A DNA stretch of 64,000 nt from Desmospora activa DSM 45169 (GTDB lineage Bacteria; Bacillota; Bacilli; Thermoactinomycetales; DSM-45169): the NCBI RefSeq assembly GCF_003046315.1, contig NZ_PZZP01000001.1, positions 620,001 through 684,000 on the forward strand, read 5' to 3'. The translations under genes were made by a program, and so were the position numbers. Each line of letters opens with the position of its first letter. The first letter of the stretch is position 1. The notes under the pieces are model-generated. The model worked only from the letters and a program-made list of their open reading frames with translations. It had not been told where the DNA came from and did no database searches. Positions 58,704-64,000 of the stretch are shown piece after piece.

Positions 58704-59180
58704 ATGTTTTCCGGAAAAAAGCGAAAAGCGCAAGTGGAGTGGAAAGATGTCAACCTGGGTGAAACGGATGAATCGATTCGGCAGGTGGACGGGCGGGATG
58801 TGTTTTTGTATCTGGGGGTAACGGAAGATACCAACCCGTTGTATTCACAATCCGGATATGCAGAGCAAACACCCTACGGGCAGGTGATTGTGCCGCCGGG
58901 GCTGCTGTTGGGGTGGGTGTATAGCCGTGTATCAGAACGATTGCCCGGTCCGGGAAGCCGAGTGATCGGACAGCGGATCACCTTTCCACAAACAGCGCAC
59001 GATGGAGCGAAGATTCGATTGCAGATGGAAGTGATGGGCAAGGATGATGAGAGTCGTCTACTCACCCTGGCGATTGCAGGGGAAGATGAAGAGGGACGTA
59101 GGGTGATGGAAGGGGAGCTGGATGTGATCGGCCCTCCTGTGATGAATGACTTATTTCGTGATACCTATAAAAATTTTTAA
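58704..59180 (+). CDS. MaoC-like hot-dog dehydratase
   Basis: A 158-aa protein with a MaoC/R-hydratase-like hot-dog fold; the family hydrates enoyl-CoAs or acts on similar thioesters. Typical sequence: FLYLGVTEDTNPLYSQSGYAEQTPYGQVIVPPGLLLGWVYSRVSERLPGPGSRVIGQRITFPQTAHDG. The D-x-N-P-L-Y segment corresponds to the catalytic Asp/Asn region, while the usual His is replaced by the SQSGYA sequence, so activity is uncertain. AAAGGAGG precedes the ATG. Genes of this type occur between mdh and phoP in other Bacillales. Confidence 0.78.
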   Translation: MFSGKKRKAQVEWKDVNLGETDESIRQVDGRDVFLYLGVTEDTNPLYSQSGYAEQTPYGQVIVPPGLLLGWVYSRVSERLPGPGSRVIGQRITFPQTAHDGAKIRLQMEVMGKDDESRLLTLAIAGEDEEGRRVMEGELDVIGPPVMNDLFRDTYKNF

Positions 59181-59199
59181 CCCACCTAAACAGAGACTC

Positions 59200-59222
59200 G
59201 CTCATTGGAGTGAGCTTTTTTT
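59200..59222 (+). terminator. Terminator after the MaoC-like gene
   Basis: GCTCA (59200-59204) pairs with TGAGC (59211-59215), followed by seven T. Confidence 0.7.
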
Positions 59223-59247
59223 GTATGGAGGAGGGATTGTCAGGGAC

Positions 59248-59275
59248 TTTACGGATTGATGGCATATCGTTAACA
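59248..59275 (+). promoter_or_regulatory. Possible degenerate PhoP box upstream of phoP
   Basis: TTTACG (59248-59253), ATGGCA (59259-59264) and TTAACA (59270-59275) occur with the 11-bp phasing of PhoP boxes, though only the first and last resemble TT(A/T)ACA. It would fit autoregulation of phoPR. Confidence 0.3.
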
Positions 59276-59373
59276 TGGATGTGGATTGAGAGTCTGCTGC
59301 TGAGGGAGGATAACGCATAGCAGGTCTGTTGATATACAACCGGTTGAGAACTGCTGAAGTGGAGGGTGGTTAG

Positions 59374-60084
59374 ATGGAAAAGCGTGTCCTAGTCGTGGAT
59401 GATGAGCCTTCGATTGTGAAGTTGGTTCAGTTTAATTTAGAAAAAGAAGGATATAAAGTAGGGGTGGCTTCCGATGGGGAAACGGCTCTCCGGATGGTGA
59501 AAGAGATGCAGCCGGATCTGTTGGTGCTGGATTTGATGTTGCCAAAAGTGGATGGCTTAGAAGTTTGCAAACAGGTCCGGCGAGAGAACCATCACCTGCC
59601 GATTTTGATGTTGACAGCTAAGACGGAGGAGTTTGACAAAGTGCTGGGTTTGGAGCTGGGAGCGGACGATTATATGACGAAGCCCTTTAGCCCGCGGGAA
59701 CTGGTGGCCCGAGTCAAGGCGATTTTTCGTCGGGTGGATGTTTCCAGGGAACAGGCAGCTCCGGAAAAGCAAGCGGCAATGGAAATCGGGAACCTGGTGA
59801 TCGATAAAGAAGGGTATGAAGTGTTGCGCGATGGCCAATCGGTCGATCTGACACCGAAGGAATTTGAATTATTGATCTATCTGGCTGAGCATCGGGGACG
59901 GGTGTTATCCAGAGACCAATTGCTAAATGCGGTCTGGGATTATGATTACATCGGGGATACACGGATCGTGGATGTTCATGTCAGCCACTTGCGTGAAAAA
60001 GTGGAAGAAGACTCCCGCAACCCGGCCTATATTAAAACGGTGCGCGGCATCGGTTATAAGTTTGAAGGACCGAAAAAGGGATGA
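59374..60084 (+). CDS. phoP: PhoP-like OmpR-family response regulator
   Basis: A 236-aa two-component response regulator. The receiver domain (residues 1-120) has the acidic pair in VDDEPS, the phosphorylated Asp in LLVLDLMLPKVDG near residue 52, and the Lys in ADDYMTKPFSPREL near 102. The C-terminal winged-helix domain (about 135-230) shows DLTPKEFELLIYLAEHRGRVLSRDQLLNAVWDYDY and the closing VRGIGYKFE. Its position after mdh and directly before phoR equals the B. subtilis phoPR locus, so it should control the phosphate-starvation regulon, including the pst operon downstream. Confidence 0.9.
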   Translation: MEKRVLVVDDEPSIVKLVQFNLEKEGYKVGVASDGETALRMVKEMQPDLLVLDLMLPKVDGLEVCKQVRRENHHLPILMLTAKTEEFDKVLGLELGADDYMTKPFSPRELVARVKAIFRRVDVSREQAAPEKQAAMEIGNLVIDKEGYEVLRDGQSVDLTPKEFELLIYLAEHRGRVLSRDQLLNAVWDYDYIGDTRIVDVHVSHLREKVEEDSRNPAYIKTVRGIGYKFEGPKKG

Positions 60085-61826
60085 AGTCCCTCCGCAACCG
60101 CTTAACTTTGATCTTTATCGTTCTGATTGGATTGTCGGTTTTGGGTACCGGCATTTTTGTAGCTTTATTGTTAAAAGCTTCTTATTTGGGTTCGTTGACG
60201 GATCGCCTGGCCAAAGAAGGGCAACTACTGGCGGATACACTCGACTGGCAGGCGATCGCTACAGAACCGGAAGTGTTTCAACAACAGGCGGAGAAGTATA
60301 GTCAAGCCTTAGACGCGCAAGTGATGCTGATTGGAGCTGACGGGACGGTGGTGGGGGATTCTGAGCGCCCGCCGGTGGAGTGGGGGAATCTGTCCCAGGT
60401 TCCGGAAGTCGCTCGTACGCTTCGCAACCAAACGGAAGATGGGTATAATCGGGTAACCACAGAAGATCGTCTACTCGTCTACCTCCCGGTGGAAAAAGGC
60501 GGGAGAGTGCAGGGAGTGGTCCGAATTGCATTGGATCTGGATATTGTTAACCGTTCGCTCACACATGTCTGGGTATCGCTGACGGTGGGGTTGTTGATTG
60601 CATACCTAGCGGCGGCGATTGTCAGTTCACAAATCGCCTCCCGCATTACCAAGCCACTGGAAGAGATTACACAAGTGGCGGTGGATATCGCACGTAACAA
60701 ATTTCATCGTCGCATTCCCGTTCGCAAACGGGATGAGATTGGACGGCTGGCAGCGGCCATCAATCGCATGGCGGCGGGTTTACGCTATCAGCTGGAAACG
60801 ATCCGTAAAAGCGAGCGCCGCCTTACCAGTGTGATTGAAACGATGGAGAGCGGCTTGCTGATGGTGGACTCCGAGCAAAAGGTGACCTTGGCCAATCAGG
60901 CAATTTATCGCTTTTTTGATGTCAAAACTTCACAATTGCTGCATAAACCCTTGGATCGAGCTGTGTTTCACGATCTCAATGTTCTGATTGAACAAGCGAT
61001 TGCCTCTGGGGAACGGGTACGGGATGAATTGCATTTGTATTTTCCGCAGGAGCGGATTATCGAGGTGAATTTAACCCCGATATGGGGAGAAAAAGACGGG
61101 ATGGGCGTAGTGGCGGTACTGCACGATATTACTCCTATCCGCCGTTTAGAGAAGATGCGAACGGAATTTGTGGCCAACGTTTCCCATGAACTGAAAACAC
61201 CGGTTACTTCCTTACGCGGTTTTGCGGAAACATTGTTGGACGGCGCGGCAGAAGACCCCGAAATGCAGCGCGAATTTCTGGAAATCATTCATCGGGAAAG
61301 TCTGCGGCTGGAGCGTTTAATCAGTGATCTGTTGGATCTTTCCAAAATCGAGTCACGTAAAATGCCGATTCAATTGGAACCGATCCGGGTAAAATCATTG
61401 ATTCAACCGTTGGCGCAAACCGTAGAAGAAGAAATGAAGAAAAAAGAGCTGCTTTTCCGTCTTGAGTTGGAGGAAGATTTTACCGTTGAAGTGGATAAAG
61501 ATCGTTTTTCCCAGATCGTCATCAACCTGTTGGCAAATGCCATGTCGTATACTCCCGCAGGGGGTTCAATCGTATTGTCTGCGGGACGGAAAGAGGATCG
61601 CTGGTGGCTGCAGGTGGTGGACACCGGCATTGGTATTCCAGAGGAAGATCTTCCCCGTATCTTTGAACGATTCTACCGCGTGGATAAAGCCCGCTCCCGT
61701 GAATCCGGGGGAACCGGTTTGGGATTGGCGATCGTCAAGCATTTGGTCGAATCCCACCACGGAGAAATCCAAGTCGATAGCCAGGTAGGCAAAGGAACCA
61801 CCTTTACGTTAACCTTTCCCCTTTAG
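60081..61826 (+). CDS. phoR: PhoR-like sensor histidine kinase
   Basis: A 581-aa membrane sensor kinase. In order: first transmembrane segment (about residues 10-32), extracytoplasmic domain (about 33-160), second transmembrane segment (about 165-187), HAMP (about 190-240), PAS (about 250-350), HisKA with FVANVSHELKTPVTSLRGFAE near residue 365 (phospho-His), and the HATPase with INLLANAMSYTPAGG (N box), DTGIGIPEEDLPRIFERFYRVD and GTGLGLAIVKHLVE. Its ATG overlaps the phoP stop as ATGA. Downstream hairpin at 61877-61914 probably terminates the operon. Confidence 0.92.
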   Translation: MKSLRNRLTLIFIVLIGLSVLGTGIFVALLLKASYLGSLTDRLAKEGQLLADTLDWQAIATEPEVFQQQAEKYSQALDAQVMLIGADGTVVGDSERPPVEWGNLSQVPEVARTLRNQTEDGYNRVTTEDRLLVYLPVEKGGRVQGVVRIALDLDIVNRSLTHVWVSLTVGLLIAYLAAAIVSSQIASRITKPLEEITQVAVDIARNKFHRRIPVRKRDEIGRLAAAINRMAAGLRYQLETIRKSERRLTSVIETMESGLLMVDSEQKVTLANQAIYRFFDVKTSQLLHKPLDRAVFHDLNVLIEQAIASGERVRDELHLYFPQERIIEVNLTPIWGEKDGMGVVAVLHDITPIRRLEKMRTEFVANVSHELKTPVTSLRGFAETLLDGAAEDPEMQREFLEIIHRESLRLERLISDLLDLSKIESRKMPIQLEPIRVKSLIQPLAQTVEEEMKKKELLFRLELEEDFTVEVDKDRFSQIVINLLANAMSYTPAGGSIVLSAGRKEDRWWLQVVDTGIGIPEEDLPRIFERFYRVDKARSRESGGTGLGLAIVKHLVESHHGEIQVDSQVGKGTTFTLTFPL

Positions 61827-61876
61827 GAATGCGAGCAGGAATCCTCCCTTTTTAATGGGGTAGATGAAAGTGAGTA

Positions 61877-61926
61877 TTGCTCGGCATCCCCTTTGTGGGG
61901 GATGCTTAGAGCAACCTTCTTTCCCT
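61877..61926 (+). terminator. Long hairpin terminator after phoR
   Basis: TTGCTC (61877-61882) pairs with GAGCAA (61909-61914), enclosing CATCCCC/GGGGATG (61885-61891 with 61897-61903). A pyrimidine-rich tail follows. Confidence 0.7.
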
Positions 61927-62027
61927 TTTGGCAGAAAAAAGAGGTTTGTTGAATTTATCATACGCACATATATGTTGTACATTGAAAACCACCCCGACGT
62001 TCCGCGATAAGTTGTCAGCAGCCTCTG

Positions 62028-62050
62028 CCCCCCACTTAGGGGTCTTTTTT
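62028..62050 (+). terminator. Short terminator-like stem upstream of pstS
   Basis: CCCC (62030-62033) pairs with GGGG (62039-62042) around ACTTA, followed by TCTTTTTT. It is weak, but it lies just before the PhoP box and may insulate the pst promoter. Confidence 0.45.
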
Positions 62051-62074
62051 GTTGGAGCGAATCAACTTCCTGCC

Positions 62075-62128
62075 TTAACAAAATCTTTACAATCCGTTTA
62101 TTTTAGAACAATAGTCTACCGATATAGT
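62075..62128 (+). promoter_or_regulatory. PhoP box and promoter of the pst operon
   Basis: TTAACA (62075-62080), TTTACA (62086-62091) and TTTATT (62097-62102) are direct repeats of the TT(A/T)ACA type spaced by exactly 5 bp, the arrangement bound by PhoP in Bacillus. TATAGT (62123-62128) lies 20 bp downstream as -10. The site lies 90 bp before pstS. Confidence 0.75.
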
Positions 62129-62191
62129 CGTTTTAGGATTAAGCAATAATAACGAGAAACCATACTGTTAATTCTCTAGGGGGATCTGAAC

Positions 62192-63100
62192 ATGTGGCGA
62201 AAAGGTCTGAAGGTAGCAGGTGCCATCGGCTTATCGTTGGCATTGATCGTGGGGTGCTCCAACGGTGGTAACGGCGGAGACCAAAGTGAAGGCGGCGGGT
62301 TGAGCGGAAACTTGATCGCGGTTGGTTCCAGTGCGATGCAACCGTTGGTTGAAGAAGCTGCTGCCAAGTTTATGGAAGAAAATTCTGGTGTAAACATCAC
62401 CGTTCAAGGTGGTGGAAGCGGGGCGGGTCTGAGTGCAGCGATGGACGGCTCTGCTAACATCGGAAACTCCGATGTGTTCGCGGAAGAAAAAGACGGCATC
62501 GATTCAGAAAAAGTGGAAGACCATCAAGTATTTGTGGTTGGTATGGGCCCGGTTGTTCATCCGGAAGTGGGTGTGGATGAACTGACCCAGGAACAGCTGA
62601 TCGATATCTTTACCGGTGAAGTGAAGAACTGGAAAGAGGTTGGCGGTAAGGATCAAGAAATCGTGTTGGTCAACCGCCCAGAAAGTTCCGGTACCCGTGC
62701 CACCTTTGCTAAGTTTGCACTCGATAACAATGAAGAGTTCCGCGGTAAAGGCGGCATCGAAGAAGACTCTTCCGGTACCGTGCAAAAAATTGTGGGCGAA
62801 ACCCCTGGTGCTATCGGCTACTTGGCTTTCTCCTACTTTAATGACAAAGTGACTCCGTTGAAACTGGACGGTGTGGAGCCCACTGATGAGAATGTATACA
62901 GCGGTGAGTGGTATGTGTGGGCTTACCAGCACATGTATACCAACAAAGATAGTCAAAGCAAGGAACTGGAACAAGCGTTCATCGATTATATCTTGAGCGA
63001 TGAGATTCAAGAATCCTTGATCCCTGAACTGGGCTATATCCCGGTGAACAAGATGGAAGTGGAACGGGATCCCGAAGGGAAAGTAAGCGAGAAAAAATAA
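62192..63100 (+). CDS. pstS: Phosphate-binding lipoprotein PstS
   Basis: A 302-aa solute-binding lipoprotein that captures inorganic phosphate outside the membrane for the Pst ABC transporter. The N-terminal signal has a lipobox ending VGC with the lipidated Cys near residue 23, followed by a Gly-rich linker. The phosphate-binding segments are IAVGSSAMQPLVEEAA near 45-60, VQGGGSGAGLSAAMDG near 72-87 and NRPESSGTRATF near 167. GGGGGATCTG precedes the ATG. It has a PhoP box upstream and is followed by pstC. Confidence 0.95.
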   Translation: MWRKGLKVAGAIGLSLALIVGCSNGGNGGDQSEGGGLSGNLIAVGSSAMQPLVEEAAAKFMEENSGVNITVQGGGSGAGLSAAMDGSANIGNSDVFAEEKDGIDSEKVEDHQVFVVGMGPVVHPEVGVDELTQEQLIDIFTGEVKNWKEVGGKDQEIVLVNRPESSGTRATFAKFALDNNEEFRGKGGIEEDSSGTVQKIVGETPGAIGYLAFSYFNDKVTPLKLDGVEPTDENVYSGEWYVWAYQHMYTNKDSQSKELEQAFIDYILSDEIQESLIPELGYIPVNKMEVERDPEGKVSEKK

Positions 63101-63123
63101 GGCATCATTACAACTATAAATTC

Positions 63124-63169
63124 AGCAAGTAAGGGGAAGACAGCGATCCATGTCTATCCCCTCCTTGCT
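63124..63169 (+). other. Hairpin between pstS and pstC
   Basis: AGCAAG (63124-63129) pairs with CTTGCT (63164-63169), with GGGG/CCCC inside (63133-63136 with 63158-63161). No T tract follows. Such intercistronic hairpins in pst operons raise pstS mRNA relative to the permease genes. Confidence 0.6.
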
Positions 63170-63194
63170 TTGTAGAAAGGAACGGGCCTTATCC

Positions 63195-64000
63195 ATGCAA
63201 AATGATGTGCAGAACTCTTTGGGTGAAATTTTGGCCAAGCCGGCTAAAAAGCAAAAGCGAATCGAGGTCATGGGTCGAACGCTAACGCTGGTAAGTGCAT
63301 CGATGCTGATCATCACTTTAGCTTCCTTGCTCTATTTTATCGCCAGTAAAGGGTTATCCACTTTCTTTGTCGACGGTGTCAGCCTCTCCAACTTTTTTTC
63401 TACCAATTGGGGCCCAAATGTGTCTCCGGATCAAGGCGGCCCTTTCTATGGTGCACTTGCTTTTATCGTCGGTTCATTTTTGGTAACGATTTTGGCCGCT
63501 CTTATCAGTGCTCCACTGGGAGTCGGGGCAGCCATCTTTATGACGGAAATCGCCCCAGCATGGGGGCGCAAAGTATTACAACCGGTGACGGAATTATTGG
63601 TGGGGATTCCCTCTGTCGTTTATGGATTTATCGGTTTAACGGTCTTGGTCCCCTTTATCCGCAATCATTTGGGAGGACAGGGATTTAGCTTGCTGGCAGG
63701 TGTGATCGTTTTATCGGTGATGATTCTTCCGACAATTACCAGCATCGCCGTCGATACGATCCAAGCGATTCCTAAAAAAATCCGGGAAGCTTCATATGCC
63801 TTGGGAGCCACCCGTTGGCAGACGATTTCGCGCATTCTGGTGCGGACTTCGCTGCCGGGGTTGATGACCGGTGTGGTGCTGGGGATGGCCCGTGCCTTCG
63901 GGGAAGCGCTGGCGGTACAGATGGTGATCGGGAACTCCGGTATGGTACCGGGGAGCTTGTTGGAGCCTATTAGCACATTGACCAGCGTGATCACACTTAA
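63195..64000 (+). CDS. pstC: Phosphate ABC transporter permease PstC (3' end outside window)
   Basis: At least 268 residues are encoded; the frame is open to the window end. The N-terminus is a charged cytosolic segment, followed by a membrane segment at about residues 30-52 and more from about residue 90 on. Typical PstC features: GPFYGALAFIVGSFLVTILAALISAPLGVGAAIFMTEI, the LLVGIPSVVYGFIGL segment and EASYALGATRWQTISRILVRTSLPGLMTGVVLGMARAFGEALAV, which is the EAA-type ABC permease loop. ATG 63195 is used; AAAGGA is 14 bases upstream, somewhat far, so the start is not certain. A pstA and pstB should follow outside the window. Confidence 0.93.
   Translation, partial: MQNDVQNSLGEILAKPAKKQKRIEVMGRTLTLVSASMLIITLASLLYFIASKGLSTFFVDGVSLSNFFSTNWGPNVSPDQGGPFYGALAFIVGSFLVTILAALISAPLGVGAAIFMTEIAPAWGRKVLQPVTELLVGIPSVVYGFIGLTVLVPFIRNHLGGQGFSLLAGVIVLSVMILPTITSIAVDTIQAIPKKIREASYALGATRWQTISRILVRTSLPGLMTGVVLGMARAFGEALAVQMVIGNSGMVPGSLLEPISTLTSVITL

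Larger units (their letters stand above)
61827..62191 (+). other. 365-bp region between phoR and pstS
   Basis: It holds no gene that I can support. It contains the phoR terminator hairpin (61877-61925), an AT-rich central part, a second short terminator-like stem (62030-62050) and the PhoP box plus pstS promoter (62075-62128). Confidence 0.6.

Overview
The window reads as a chromosomal segment of an endospore-forming, low-to-mid GC Gram-positive bacterium of the Bacillales. Three things point there: spore genes (spoVR, ytrH, ytrI and four YheC/YheD-type ATP-grasp genes), strong AGGAGG-type ribosome sites with frequent GTG/TTG starts, and gene order close to the Bacillus subtilis ytoI-ytpI-ytrH/I-dnaE-malic enzyme-accDA-pfkA-pyk-fxsA-citZ-icd-mdh-phoPR block. 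The style (GC near one half, large repeat protein, several YheC/D paralogues) suggests a Thermoactinomycetaceae-like genome; that family name is inference.

Layout. 1-12.8 kb holds mostly single genes: pentapeptide-repeat protein, membrane-anchored polysaccharide deacetylase, oligopeptide-binding lipoprotein, MFS transporter, type 2 IPP isomerase, acyltransferase, MBL-fold hydrolase, SpoVR, a GAF membrane protein with an overlapping small gene, DinB protein and carbonic anhydrase. 12.85-24.1 kb (minus strand) is the most unusual part: a protein of about 1790 residues built from about 66 uninterrupted 60-bp repeats (pairs of decapeptides), preceded by an operon of four tandem YheC/YheD ATP-grasp paralogues and a GNAT acetyltransferase. 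24.3-27.8 kb carries YlbF, a UPF0173 hydrolase, a small membrane protein and a coupled pnuC-nadR NAD salvage pair.

28-35.4 kb is the ytoI/ytpI/ytrI/ytrH/dnaE neighbourhood plus a YutG-like gene, followed by two divergent XRE regulators with a palindromic intergenic operator. 36.4-43.3 kb is a SAM-I-riboswitch-controlled sulfate assimilation operon (yezD, cysH, cysP, sat, cysC, sulfite reductase, a DUF3906-like gene, SUMT). Two PH-domain genes (ydbS/ydbT-like) on the opposite strand separate it from the siroheme dehydrogenase gene.

46-64 kb is central carbon and lipid metabolism: malic enzyme, a FadR-type regulator, accD-accA, pfkA, pyk, a thioesterase, fxsA, then citZ (two cre-like sites upstream), icd, mdh and a MaoC-like gene. 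It ends with phoP-phoR and the start of the pst operon, which has a recognisable PhoP box; pstC runs off the window end.

Several small genes were read directly from the sequence: a 58-aa protein (10112-10288), a 28-aa membrane peptide (5045-5131), a 44-aa candidate upstream of the SAM riboswitch and a 24-aa arginine-rich candidate (53131-53205). No rRNA, tRNA or CRISPR array was seen, and no intact insertion sequence.
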